NCBI GenBank assembly: GCA_044368415.1
Contig: JBIPLJ010000017.1
Coordinates: forward strand, 1-64,000
DNA: 64,000 nucleotides
From: UBA4615 sp044368415
GTDB taxonomy: Bacteria > Pseudomonadota > Gammaproteobacteria > Burkholderiales > Burkholderiaceae_E
Direction of reading: 5' to 3'
Shown here: positions 42,490-50,717 of the stretch, in pieces
Layout of the letters: each line of letters starts with the position of its first letter
Numbering within the stretch: position 1 is the stretch's first letter
Notes under the pieces: model-generated
What the model was told of the DNA's origin: nothing
The model's input: only the letters and a program-made list of their open reading frames with translations
The model's database searches: none
Translations under genes and position numbers: made by a program

Positions 42490-42762
42490 ATGAACGGCAG
42501 CCCCCATACCCGTCCCCAATGGCGTGTCGAGGGACGCACCGTCGTCGTCACCGGTGCCGCCCGCGGGCTGGGCGCGGTGATCGTGCAGGCCTTCGTGGCC
42601 GCGGGGGCGCGGGTCGCCGCGCTCGGGCGGGTCGCCGCGGAGCTCGGCGGCCTCGACACACCGAACTACGTCTACACGCGCCTGGCCGAGCCGCGCGCGA
42701 CGTACCCGATGCTGAGTGGCACTGCGGCGGCCTGGCTGGAGAAGCAAGGCCTGATGCGATAG
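42490..42762 (+). pseudogene. Chimeric ORF: SDR N-terminus joined to an unrelated C-terminus
   Basis: A 90-codon open frame. Residues 10-44 (WRVEGRTVVVTGAARGLGAV) are an SDR Rossmann start with TGxxxGxG. After about residue 47 it continues as LDTPNYVYTRLAEPRATYPML and AAAWLEKQGLMR, which has no SDR features and looks like the tail of another protein that I cannot identify. The NAG, Ser and YxxxK elements are missing. A deletion joining two genes in frame is the simplest history. It has AGGAG before its ATG and could be translated behind marR. Confidence 0.6.
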
Positions 42763-42770
42763 GCGACGCC

Positions 42771-43406
42771 TCAGCCCTTCCGCGCGACTTCGGCCAACAG
42801 TGCGTCGTCGATGGCGCGGGCGCGCAGCGCGGCGGGCCGCGCCATGATCCGAGACACGTAGGCGGCGATCGCGGGCCGCTTCTCGATCGTGCCGAACTGC
42901 AGCCCCCAGCCGAGCAGCGAGCCGACGTAGACGTCGGCCGCCGAGAAGCGGCCGCCGGCGAACCACTCGTGCGCGCCCAGATGCACGTCGACGGTATCGA
43001 CGACGGCGGCCAGCGAGCCGTAGCCGACCATGCCGCGTCGCTCGTCGGGCACCGCCACACCGAGTGCCTGGTTGGTCGTCGCCGCCTCCAGCGGCCCGGC
43101 GCCGAAGAACATCCACCGGTACCACTCGCCGCGCGCGGGCTGGTCCTGCGACGGCGCCAGGCCGGCCTCGGGGAACGCGTCGGCCAGGTACGTGCAGATC
43201 GCCGCGCATTCGGTGACGACCGTGCGCCCGTGCACGAGTGCCGGCACTTTGCCCATCGGATTGATGGCGAGGTAGGCCGGCGCCTTCATCGTCGTGCCGT
43301 ACTCCATGAGCTCGGTGCGATACGGCCGCCCGACCTCCTCGAGCATCCAGCGCACGATCCGGCCGCGCGACATCGGGTGGGTGTGGAAGACGAGTTCGTC
43401 GGACAT
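42771..43406 (-). CDS. Glutathione S-transferase family protein
   Basis: A 211-residue cytoplasmic GST. The thioredoxin-like N-domain has HTHPMSRGRIVRWMLEEVGRPY and NPMGKVPALV with the cis-Pro, then VTECAAICTYLAD (glutathione gamma-Glu binding E-S/C). The helical C-domain is clear (FSAADVYVGSLLGWGL). The active site may use the Ser in HPMSRGR. It starts eight bases after the P450 stop, so it is the last gene of the operon and may detoxify or open an oxidation product made there. Confidence 0.88.
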   Translation of the reverse strand: MSDELVFHTHPMSRGRIVRWMLEEVGRPYRTELMEYGTTMKAPAYLAINPMGKVPALVHGRTVVTECAAICTYLADAFPEAGLAPSQDQPARGEWYRWMFFGAGPLEAATTNQALGVAVPDERRGMVGYGSLAAVVDTVDVHLGAHEWFAGGRFSAADVYVGSLLGWGLQFGTIEKRPAIAAYVSRIMARPAALRARAIDDALLAEVARKG

Positions 43407-43414
43407 GGCGGGCC

Positions 43415-44686
43415 TTAGGCCGGAATCCGCACCGGCAGCTTCGAGTAGCCGCGCACGAAGTTCGAGCGGATCCGGGTGGGCTCGCCGAGGAGCTCGATCG
43501 ACTCGAAACGCGCGAGGATCTCCTGCCAGAGGATCTTCAGCTGCAGTTCGGCGAGCCGGTTGCCCACGCAGCGGTGGATGCCGAAGCCGAACGACAGGTG
43601 CTGGCGGGGCCGCGGCCGGTCGATGATCAGCCGCTCCGGGTCGGCGATCATCCGCTCGTCGCGGTTGCCCGACAGGTACCACATGATGACTTTGTCGCCC
43701 TTCTTGATCATCTGCCCGCCGAGCTCGATGTCGGCGACCGCGGTGCGCCGCATGTGCGGCAGCGGCGTCTGCCAGCGGATGACCTCCGGCACCATCGAGT
43801 CGACCAGCGCCGGATTGGCGCGCAGCTTCGCCCACTCCTCGGGGTAGCGCGACAGCGCGAGCAGGCCGCCTGTCATCGAGTTGCGGGTGGTGTCGTTGCC
43901 GCCCACGATCAGCAGCACCAGGTTGCCGAGGAACTCCAGCGGCGGCATGTTCCGCGTCGCGGGGCCGTGCGCGAGCATCGAGATCAGGTCGGTCTTCGGC
44001 GGCGCGTTGACGCGCTCGTTCCACAGCCGCGTGAAGTATTGCGCCATCTTCACCAGCTCGGCCTGTCGCGCCTCCCACGAGGACACGCGGCTCGTGTCGA
44101 TATCGGGGTTGGTTGTGGCGATGTCCGACCACCAGGTCAGCAGCCGGCGGTCCTCGAACGGAAAGTCGAACAGCGTCGCAAGCATCATGGTGGTGAGCTC
44201 GATCGAGACCGTGTCGACCCAGTCGAAGGTCTTGCCGCGCGGCAGCGAGTCGAGCACGCGCTCCGTGCGCTCCCGAATCAAGCCTTCCATGTTCGCGAGG
44301 TTGCCCGGCGCCACGATCGGGCTGACCGCGAGCCGCTGTACGTCGTGCTTCGGCGGATCCATCGCGATGAACATCTGAAGCCGCTCGGTCAGCGGACGGT
44401 CCTGGATCGCGATGCCGCCGTTCGACCAGTCGGACGAGAACACCTGATGGTTGGTGTCGACCGCCATGATGTGGTCGTAGGTGGTCACCGACCAGTAGTC
44501 GCCGAACATCGGGCTGTGCGAGCGGTGCACCGGCGCGTCGCGGCGCAGCCGAGCAAAGTAGTGGCCGATCGTGTCGTCGGCGAACAGCAGCGAGTCGCTC
44601 GGGTCGATCTCCTCGAGCGGCATCGAGAACGCGCGCTCGTGCGCGGCGGCCTGGGCAGGGGACAGCACCTCGGTGGCGGTCGTCAT
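43415..44686 (-). CDS. Cytochrome P450
   Basis: A 423-residue soluble bacterial P450. The haem ligand is C373 in FGFGIHRCVGNRLAE; the oxygen-activation I-helix reads LLIVGGNDTTRNSM; the E-x-x-R pair is in VPEVIRWQTP. It has MFIAMDPPKHDVQR and resembles the CYP108/CYP111/CYP125-like set that oxidises terpenoids, steroids and branched alkyl chains. GAGGAG precedes the ATG at 44686. A putidaredoxin-type ferredoxin gene lies immediately upstream; a ferredoxin reductase gene is not seen. Substrate unknown. Confidence 0.92.
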   Translation of the reverse strand: MTTATEVLSPAQAAAHERAFSMPLEEIDPSDSLLFADDTIGHYFARLRRDAPVHRSHSPMFGDYWSVTTYDHIMAVDTNHQVFSSDWSNGGIAIQDRPLTERLQMFIAMDPPKHDVQRLAVSPIVAPGNLANMEGLIRERTERVLDSLPRGKTFDWVDTVSIELTTMMLATLFDFPFEDRRLLTWWSDIATTNPDIDTSRVSSWEARQAELVKMAQYFTRLWNERVNAPPKTDLISMLAHGPATRNMPPLEFLGNLVLLIVGGNDTTRNSMTGGLLALSRYPEEWAKLRANPALVDSMVPEVIRWQTPLPHMRRTAVADIELGGQMIKKGDKVIMWYLSGNRDERMIADPERLIIDRPRPRQHLSFGFGIHRCVGNRLAELQLKILWQEILARFESIELLGEPTRIRSNFVRGYSKLPVRIPA

Positions 44687-44721
44687 GGCGGTACTCCTCG
44701 TGTGTCGAGCGGATACGTCGC

Positions 44722-45042
44722 TCAGTGCTGGCCTTCGGGCATCGTCACGGTCAAGCCGTCGAGCGCATCGACGACCGGGATCTGGCAGGCGAGGCGCGAG
44801 CTTGCGCGCCGCTCGGCGGTGAAGTTCAGCATCTCCTCCTCCTGCTGCGAGGGCGCCGCGAGGCGCTGCGCCCACTCGGGCTCGACGAACACGTGACAGG
44901 TGGCGCAGGCGCACATCCCGCCGCAGTCTGCGTCGATGCCGGGCACGCCGTTGTCGACGGCGGCTCGCATCAGCGATTCACCGACCGCGGCGTCGACCGC
45001 GTGGCGGGTGCCGTCATGGGCGATGAAGGTGACACGGGGCAT
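44722..45042 (-). CDS. [2Fe-2S] ferredoxin, putidaredoxin/adrenodoxin type
   Basis: A 106-residue electron carrier. Ligands C40, C46 and C49 lie in DADCGGMCACATCHVFV, with the fourth, C86, in SSRLACQIPV; C-x5-C-x2-C-x36-C is the vertebrate-type/putidaredoxin spacing, with an extra C44. It should pass electrons to the P450 encoded 35 bases downstream. The NAD(P)H-dependent reductase must come from elsewhere. Confidence 0.93.
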   Translation of the reverse strand: MPRVTFIAHDGTRHAVDAAVGESLMRAAVDNGVPGIDADCGGMCACATCHVFVEPEWAQRLAAPSQQEEEMLNFTAERRASSRLACQIPVVDALDGLTVTMPEGQH

Positions 45043-45083
45043 GGTGGCGCTCTCTGAGGTTGGGTTCGGATCGGGAGGGCGTG

Positions 45084-45959
45084 TCAGCGTTTCGGCGCAG
45101 CGCGGCGCGCCTCGATCTCGGCGCGAGTCATGCCGAGCGCCTGGCCGATCGGGCCGGGCGTGTCCAGGTCCCAGCTGTGGCGCGGGCCCATGGTGATGCC
45201 GCCGTCGACGGTGATGTGCGTACCGGTGACGAACCCGGCCGCGTCCGACGACAGGTAGATCACCGCGTCGGCGATGTCGCGCGGACGGCCCGAGCGGCCG
45301 ATCGGGTTGGCAGCACCGCTGCGCTCGGCGACCTTCGCCGCGAGCTCGCGCGCGTCATCCTCGCCGAGCCCGAGCGAGTACCCGAAGATGCCCGTCGCGA
45401 TGAAGCCGGGCACCACCGCGTTGATGCGGATGCGGTGCGCCGACAGCTCGGCGGCGGCGACCCGGGTGTAGTGCAGCACGCCGGCCTTGGCCACCGAGTA
45501 GGCAAGCGGCGCATAGCCGGCCTGCAGCGCCGAGATCGAGGCGGTGTTGACGATCGCGCCACCGCCGCGCCGCTTCATGTGCGGCACTGCGTACGAGGTG
45601 CCCGCGGCGATCGCGCGCAGCAAAAGCGCAAAGGTGTCGTCCCAGCCCTGGGCGTCGAAGCCCTCGACGCCGACCGCCGAGCCACCGTGCCCGGCATTGC
45701 TGAACAGGATGTCGAGCCCGCCGAAATGTGTCGCCGCCGCGTCGATCGCGGCACGCAGTTCATCCAGCCGCGTGACGTCGCAGCGCTCGAAGCGTACGAC
45801 GCCGGGGAAGCGCTCGGCCAACGCTCGGCCGGTCTCCTCGCGGAAATCGACCGCCAGCACGCGCGCGCCCTCCTCGACGAAGCGCTCGACCGTCGCCAGG
45901 CCGATGCCCGAGGCCGCGCCGGTCACGACGGCGACCTTGCCGTCTAGGAGTGGGTTCAT
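45084..45959 (-). CDS. SDR family oxidoreductase
   Basis: A 291-residue classical short-chain dehydrogenase: VTGAASGIGLATV (cofactor), the acidic VDF after strand 2 predicting NAD, SNAGHGG, NTASISALQAGYAPLAYSVAKAG with Ser-Tyr-Lys, VPGFIATGIFG and a C-terminal TVDGGITMGPRHSWDL. It probably oxidises an alcohol produced in the operon. Start 45959 overlaps the permease stop (ATGA at 45956-45959); an ATG two codons upstream is also possible. The extended C-terminus is typical of catabolic dehydrogenases. Confidence 0.9.
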   Translation of the reverse strand: MNPLLDGKVAVVTGAASGIGLATVERFVEEGARVLAVDFREETGRALAERFPGVVRFERCDVTRLDELRAAIDAAATHFGGLDILFSNAGHGGSAVGVEGFDAQGWDDTFALLLRAIAAGTSYAVPHMKRRGGGAIVNTASISALQAGYAPLAYSVAKAGVLHYTRVAAAELSAHRIRINAVVPGFIATGIFGYSLGLGEDDARELAAKVAERSGAANPIGRSGRPRDIADAVIYLSSDAAGFVTGTHITVDGGITMGPRHSWDLDTPGPIGQALGMTRAEIEARRAAPKR

Positions 45960-46714
45960 TGCCATCTGAGCAGCGCCTTCTCGAGCCGGGTCATGCCCTG
46001 GGTGACGATCACGCCGAGCAGCGCCAGCAGCGCCAGCAGCCCCATGACGCCGTTCATGTTGAAGGTGGACTGCAGGTAGGCGAGCACCTGCCCGAGCCCG
46101 TGCTCGGCGGCGATCAGCTCCGCGCCCACGACCCCGAGCATCGAGTAGATGAGTGCCAGCCGCAAGCCGGAGAAGATCACCGGCACCGCCGACGGCAGCG
46201 TGACCTTGAAGAACACTTGGCGCGGCGTCGCGCCGAGCGAGCGCGACAGCGTGACCAGGTCCTGCGACACGCCGCGGATGCCGGCCACGGTGTTGGCCAG
46301 CACGATGAAGAAGGCGAGGCTGGTGCCGACCGCGACCTTCGAGCCCAGCCCCAGGCCGAACCACAGCAGGAAAAGCGGCGCGAGCGCCAGCCGGGGCATG
46401 GCGTTGAGCACCGTCAGGTACGGGTCGAGCGCGCGCTCGACCTTCGGGACCATGACGAACACCAGGCCGAGCGCGAGCGCCGCCACACTGCCCAGCACGA
46501 AGGAGATCAGCGTGCCGGCGACGGTGTAGCCCAGGTCGCGCCACAGCTTTCGCCCGGTAACAAATCCGTCCCACAGGTAAGCGGCGATGCCGCTCGGCTG
46601 CCCGAAGAAGGTCTGCGCCAGCCACTCCTGGCGCATCGCCAGCTCCCAGACCCCGAGAAAGGCGGCGATCGCCGCGGCGTGGGCGGCGACCGTGGACGCG
46701 CGCACGCTGCTCAC
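45956..46714 (-). CDS. ABC transporter permease (SsuC/TauC type)
   Basis: A 252-residue inner-membrane permease of the nitrate/sulfonate/taurine class with about six membrane segments: AHAAAIAAFLGVWELAM at the start and a docking loop SRSLGATPRQVFFKVTLPSAVPVI. The GTG start overlaps the TGA of the ATPase gene (GTGA at 46711-46714), and its own stop overlaps the SDR start, so three genes are translationally coupled. Works with the ATPase (46711) and binding protein (47508). Confidence 0.9.
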   Translation of the reverse strand: MSSVRASTVAAHAAAIAAFLGVWELAMRQEWLAQTFFGQPSGIAAYLWDGFVTGRKLWRDLGYTVAGTLISFVLGSVAALALGLVFVMVPKVERALDPYLTVLNAMPRLALAPLFLLWFGLGLGSKVAVGTSLAFFIVLANTVAGIRGVSQDLVTLSRSLGATPRQVFFKVTLPSAVPVIFSGLRLALIYSMLGVVGAELIAAEHGLGQVLAYLQSTFNMNGVMGLLALLALLGVIVTQGMTRLEKALLRWQ

Positions 46715-47499
46715 GTGATCGCCCCGGCCGTCGAACCCAGCCCTTCCTCGAGCTTCTCCCAGACGTATGCGTAGACGTCGAGAAAGTGGCGGTCCCTCTG
46801 CAGCGCCCGCACGTGGCGCGGCCGCTCGAGATCGATCTTCACGTCGGCGACGATGCGCCCGGGACGGGCGCTCATCACCACCACGCGGTCGGACATCGCG
46901 ACCGCCTCGGCCAGGTCGTGGGTGATGAAGACGACGGTGCGCTGCTGCGCGCTCCACAGCTCGAGCAGCAGGTCTTCGAGCTGAAGCTTGGTCTGAGCGT
47001 CGAGGGCGCCGAATGGCTCGTCCATCAACATCACCGGCGAGTCGAGCGCGAAGGTCCGCGCGAGCGCGCAGCGCTGCCGCATGCCGTGCGAGAGCTGCTT
47101 GGGCCACTTGTCCTCGAAACCCGCGAGGCCGACGCGCGCCAGCAGCTCGCCCGCGCGCCTCGTGCGCGTGGCCTGGTCGATGCCGCGCACCTCCATCCCG
47201 TAGCAGGCGTTGGCCAGCGTCGTACGCCAGGGCAGCAGGCAGTCTCGGGCCAGCATATACGCGACGCCCGGATTGCCCGCCACCGGCGTCTTGCCGAGCA
47301 ACGAGATCCGGCCGTCCTGCAACGGCACCAGCCCGGTCAGCAGATTCAGGATCGTCGTCTTGCCGCAGCCGCTCGGGCCGACGATCGACACGAACTCGCC
47401 TTCGCCGATCGACAGCGAGACATCGTCGACGGCGACAACGTCGCCGAAGCGCACCGTCAGCCCGTCGATGGAGATCGCGGCGCTCATCGGGACGCTCAT
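46711..47499 (-). CDS. ABC transporter ATP-binding protein (SsuB/TauB type)
   Basis: A 262-residue ATPase: Walker A GPSGCGKTT (41-49), Q-loop region near YMLARDCLLPWRT, signature LSHGMRQR (136-143, His138 in place of the first Gly of LSGGMRQR), Walker B VMLMDEPFGALD and the H-loop ITHDLAEA. The first methionine (47499) lies eight bases after the binding-protein stop; a second at 47487 is possible. It drives import of the operon's substrate. Confidence 0.9.
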   Translation of the reverse strand: MSVPMSAAISIDGLTVRFGDVVAVDDVSLSIGEGEFVSIVGPSGCGKTTILNLLTGLVPLQDGRISLLGKTPVAGNPGVAYMLARDCLLPWRTTLANACYGMEVRGIDQATRTRRAGELLARVGLAGFEDKWPKQLSHGMRQRCALARTFALDSPVMLMDEPFGALDAQTKLQLEDLLLELWSAQQRTVVFITHDLAEAVAMSDRVVVMSARPGRIVADVKIDLERPRHVRALQRDRHFLDVYAYVWEKLEEGLGSTAGAIT

Positions 47500-47507
47500 C
47501 GGACCAC

Positions 47508-48533
47508 TCAGGGCGCGCGGTCGAGCACGAGGTCGGAGACGGCCGCGGCCTTGTCGATCTGCTTGGTCTCCAGCAGCAGGTCGAGGTTCGCCTGGATCGC
47601 CTTGCGGTTGATCGTCGCGCGGTAGGTGCCCGAGTCGATCGCGATCTTCAAGGCCGTGGTGAGCACCTCGTCACCACGGGGCATGTCGAACTTGAAGAAC
47701 TGCTGGGTGATCTTCGTGACCTCCTCGAAATTGGCCGGCACGTTGATGAAGGCGTCGGCCTCCTTCACCGCGCGGATCACCGCTTCGATCACATGCGGGT
47801 TGCGGTCGATGTACTCCTGGGTGAAGACCAGCCCGTTGCCGCCGCCGTTGAGCGCGAACTGCTCGGCCGGCAGCTTGTCGATCGCGGCCCGCCACAGCAC
47901 CTTGCAGGTCTTGAGCACGTCGCACATCGCGCCCGCGGGCTCGAACATCGACAGGGCGTCGACTTGCTTCGAGACCAGCGCGCCATAGGCGGTGTTGGGC
48001 GCGCCGACCGCCACGAAGGTGACGTCGTCCGGATTGACGCCGGCCTTGGTCAGCATCCAGCGCATGGTGACCTCGGTGGCCGCGCCGCGCGCGGTCACAC
48101 CGATCTTCTTGCCTTTCAGGTCGAGCATGAACGCGGGCCAGCCGCGGGTCGCGTTCGGCGTCTCGAGGTGGTTGCCGGCCAGCAGCGCAGCGACGTTGGT
48201 GACCGCGCCGCCCGCGACCATCTTCATCTTCGCGCCGCGCATCACGGCCTGGTTCATCACGTCCGAGGGGCCGAGGAAGGCGTCGATGCTCTTGGCGAGC
48301 ATCGCCTGTGCGCCGAGCGGCGCGGCCGGGATGGTTTGCAGCTCGCACTTGATGCCGGCGCGCTCGCAGTAGCCCTTGGCGATAGCGACGCGGATCAGCA
48401 TGTTGCCAAGGCCGGGATAGTCCTGGAACTTGACTGACTCGCCCTTGCCCTGCGCGGTGGCCGGTGCGGGGGCGGCCAGCAGGCCGAGGGTCGCGGCCAG
48501 GGCGGCGGCGGTCGACACGAGGAGCCGGGTCAT
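47508..48533 (-). CDS. ABC transporter substrate-binding protein (NMT1/TauA type)
   Basis: A 341-residue periplasmic binding protein: signal peptide ending in PAPATAQG, then SVKFQDYPGLGNMLIRVAIAKGYCERAG, LGPSDVMNQAVMRGAKMKMVAGG and LKGKKIGVTARGAATEVTMRWML, which follow the NMT1/THI5-like fold used for aromatic acids, sulfonates, pyrimidines and similar organics. Four cysteines in the mature part are unusual for the class. It is the first intact gene behind the promoter at 49009-49037. Ligand unknown. Confidence 0.9.
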   Translation of the reverse strand: MTRLLVSTAAALAATLGLLAAPAPATAQGKGESVKFQDYPGLGNMLIRVAIAKGYCERAGIKCELQTIPAAPLGAQAMLAKSIDAFLGPSDVMNQAVMRGAKMKMVAGGAVTNVAALLAGNHLETPNATRGWPAFMLDLKGKKIGVTARGAATEVTMRWMLTKAGVNPDDVTFVAVGAPNTAYGALVSKQVDALSMFEPAGAMCDVLKTCKVLWRAAIDKLPAEQFALNGGGNGLVFTQEYIDRNPHVIEAVIRAVKEADAFINVPANFEEVTKITQQFFKFDMPRGDEVLTTALKIAIDSGTYRATINRKAIQANLDLLLETKQIDKAAAVSDLVLDRAP

Positions 48534-48599
48534 GGTCTGTCTCCGTGAAGTCGTTGCGGCCGTCGTTCGTACGACGGCTGGGGTGCGGGGCGATCCGCG

Positions 48600-48926
48600 A
48601 AAGACGAATCCGAGCCCCGAATGCGGCGCTCGCGCAGGAAGTCGAAGCCGTGCAGCTCGATCTTCGTGCCGATCGGTCGCGCCGGACGCGCCCGCCAGGT
48701 CGAACTTGAACGGATCGCGGTCGACGGCGATGACCCGCGCCGCGCCGGCCAGCACCGCGGCGTGGATCGCCGACAGGCCGATGCCGCCGGCGCCGAAGAT
48801 GGCCACCGTCGAACCGGGCTCCACGCGCGCGGTGCGCACCCGCACTTCGCGCCGCCTGAGCTGCTCGATGGCCACCTGCTCGATCGTCATCGGCTGGCGA
48901 GGCGCGTGCAGAACGGCGGCTTTCAT
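48600..48926 (-). pseudogene. Zinc-type alcohol dehydrogenase (MDR) remnant
   Basis: The gene begins well (ATG 48926 with GAGGAG): MKAAVLHAPRQPMTIEQVAI is the start of a zinc-dependent medium-chain dehydrogenase. After about 30 residues it jumps to VEPGSTVAIFGAGGIGLSAI and AARVIAVDRDPFKFDLA, the NAD-binding fold, losing about 150 residues including all zinc ligands. A further piece in another frame (IGTKIELHGFDFLRERRIRGS) is the late part of the same protein family. So at least two deletions have reduced a ~370-codon gene. It is first behind the operon promoter, so its loss could leave downstream genes intact but the pathway one step short. Confidence 0.75.
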
Positions 48927-48994
48927 CGCTGTCTCCTCGTCCGTGACGTCCACTTGACGTCCCCTTGACGGGCGTGGCGTGCGGGCTTGCGTCG

Positions 48995-49014
48995 TGTAAT
49001 TCGAGTGAATTACA
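48995..49014. promoter_or_regulatory. 20-bp palindromic operator (probable TetR site)
   Basis: TGTAATTC, four bases GAGT, GAATTACA: two perfect 8-base arms. It lies between the TetR gene (start 49068) and the minus-strand operon (first ATG 48926) and contains the operon's -10 box. Size and symmetry suit a TetR dimer. Confidence 0.75.
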
Positions 49015-49037
49015 GTCGGATCGCCCTCTTGTGTCAA
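49009..49037 (-). promoter_or_regulatory. Sigma-70 promoter of the P450 operon
   Basis: On the minus strand TTGACA (49037-49032) is followed after exactly 17 bases by TGTAAT (49014-49009). The -35 is consensus. The -10 lies within the palindrome 48995-49014, so a protein bound there would block polymerase. Confidence 0.75.
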
Positions 49038-49067
49038 TTGCCTCGGGGGGAAGGCGATCACGCCGCG

Positions 49068-49748
49068 ATGCACAAGACTTCCATGTTCGCCGGGGACCCT
49101 GGCACCGCCCCGACCGCGATGGCGCTGCTCGACGTCGCCGAGCGGCTGTTTGCGCAGCAGGGCATCGCCGCCGTATCCCTGCGCCAGATCGTCATCGCCG
49201 CCGGGCAGCGCAACCTGTCGGCGGCGCACTACCACTTCGGCTCGCGCGAGGGGCTTATCCGCGCGGTGATGGAGCGCAGGATGCGCACGATCGACGCGAT
49301 CCGCCACCGGCGACTCGACGCGATCGAGGCTGCGGGGCGCACCAGCGAGCTGAACGCGATCGTCGGTGCGGCGGTCGAGACGCTGGCCGAGGTGGTGCGC
49401 GGCACGCCCTGGGGGCCGGACTACGTGCGGGTGCTGGCGCAGGCGCTGTTCGACACGGACATGCGGCTGCTCGAGACCACCGATCCGTCGCTGCGCAGCG
49501 GCATCGAGCGGGCGCGTGTGATGGCCCGCAGGCTGCTGCCCGCGTTGCCGCAAGCGACATTCGATGCGCGGGTCGCCATCGTCCACCACGAGACGGTGTA
49601 TGCCATGGCGCGCTGGGTGGACAGACACGGGCCGGTCGATGACACGAACCGCCGGAGCTATCGGGCCACGGTGCGCGGACTCGTCGAGTTCATGAGCGCG
49701 GGCCTGGGCGCGCCGGTGCTGCTGGCGCCGACCCGGGTGCGGGCCTGA
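49068..49748 (+). CDS. TetR/AcrR family transcriptional regulator
   Basis: A 226-residue regulator with a TetR-type HTH: ALLDVAERLFAQQGIAAVSLRQIVIAAGQRNLSAAHYHFGSREGLI (about 18-63). The all-helical C-domain binds an unknown ligand. ATG 49068 is taken; the open frame upstream passes through the operator and is not coding. It diverges from the transport/P450 operon and very likely controls it, and possibly itself, through the palindrome at 48995-49014. The ligand is presumably the substrate or an intermediate. Confidence 0.9.
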   Translation: MHKTSMFAGDPGTAPTAMALLDVAERLFAQQGIAAVSLRQIVIAAGQRNLSAAHYHFGSREGLIRAVMERRMRTIDAIRHRRLDAIEAAGRTSELNAIVGAAVETLAEVVRGTPWGPDYVRVLAQALFDTDMRLLETTDPSLRSGIERARVMARRLLPALPQATFDARVAIVHHETVYAMARWVDRHGPVDDTNRRSYRATVRGLVEFMSAGLGAPVLLAPTRVRA

Positions 49749-49918
49749 CCGGTTCGCACCTCGACTGGCCACGTGCGGGCGCACGACACGAGCGGTACCC
49801 TGCGCCGTCCACCCCGTTAGACGACCGGCCCGCTCGGCGGTAAGCTCGGGCGCCCCGCGGCGGGCGCACCACCGTGCGCACTTGATCCGATCGCCCAACA
49901 AAAGAGAGAAACAACCCC

Positions 49919-50548
49919 ATGAACCGTACCGCCTCGCTGCTCATCACCTGCGCCCTCGCGCTGCCCGCCGCCGCCTTCGCGCAGGGCGCCACCGCAACCG
50001 CCGCCACGGGCGCCGCGCCCGGCGCCCGTGGCGCCGCTGGCGAGGTCACGGTGCGCGCGCGCGTCGTCGAGATCGACAAAGTCGCCCGCACCGCGACGCT
50101 GCGCGGCCCGAACGGCAACGTGACGACCGTCGCCATACCCGCCGACGTGAAGAACTTTGACCAGGTCAACGTTGGTGACACGCTGGTGATCCGCCACATC
50201 ATGGCGGTCGCGGCCCGGCTCGAGCCGGCCACCGCCAGTGGCATCCGCGAGCGCGTCGAGTCGAACGCCGTGGCGTCGGCCCCGGCGGGCGGTGCGCCCG
50301 GCGTCGGCGCGGTCCGCACGGTCGAGGTGCTCGCGGTCGTCCAGGACCTGGACCGCAAGGCCCGGACCGCGACGCTGCGTGGCGTGCACCGCACGGTGCG
50401 CGTCTCGGTGCCCGAGGACGTGGACATGTCGAAGATCAAGGTGGGCGGCGAGGTCCGCGCGGTGATCACCGAGGCGTTGGTGCTCGCGGTCGAGCCCGCG
50501 CCCAAGGCGCCGACGAAGCCGACGACCAAGCCCGCCCCGAAGGGCTGA
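49919..50548 (+). CDS. Exported protein with two internal repeats, function unknown
   Basis: A 209-residue protein with a clear signal peptide (MNRTASLLITCALALPAAAFAQG). Two homologous beta-rich units follow: residues about 43-95 (VRARVVEIDKVARTATLRGP) and about 132-182 (VEVLAVVQDLDRKARTATLRGV); both contain KARTATLRG-like and a late V.VGD/G...I segment. The units look like small beta barrels as in secreted OB-like or copper-binding-type proteins, but I cannot name the family. The tail is Lys/Pro-rich. It stands alone, 170 bp after tetR. Confidence 0.65.
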   Translation: MNRTASLLITCALALPAAAFAQGATATAATGAAPGARGAAGEVTVRARVVEIDKVARTATLRGPNGNVTTVAIPADVKNFDQVNVGDTLVIRHIMAVAARLEPATASGIRERVESNAVASAPAGGAPGVGAVRTVEVLAVVQDLDRKARTATLRGVHRTVRVSVPEDVDMSKIKVGGEVRAVITEALVLAVEPAPKAPTKPTTKPAPKG

Positions 50549-50717
50549 GGCGCCGCTTCGATCCCCCTGCACCGGTCCGGCGGTCGGACCGCTGCGTGAC
50601 GCGAACCCCGCCGCCCGAAGGCAGCGCGCCTCCGTGCGTCGGGGCGACGGGGCCAGCAGGCGACAGTCCCGTTGACCGCATCGCCACCCCTTTGGAGACT
50701 GCTCGCAGGAGAGTCCG

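Noticed and set aside
47508..49901. One 797-residue protein on the minus strand
   Set aside because: Only the last 341 residues are the binding protein. The rest crosses the ADH remnant and the antisense of tetR; the true start at 48533 has a signal peptide.
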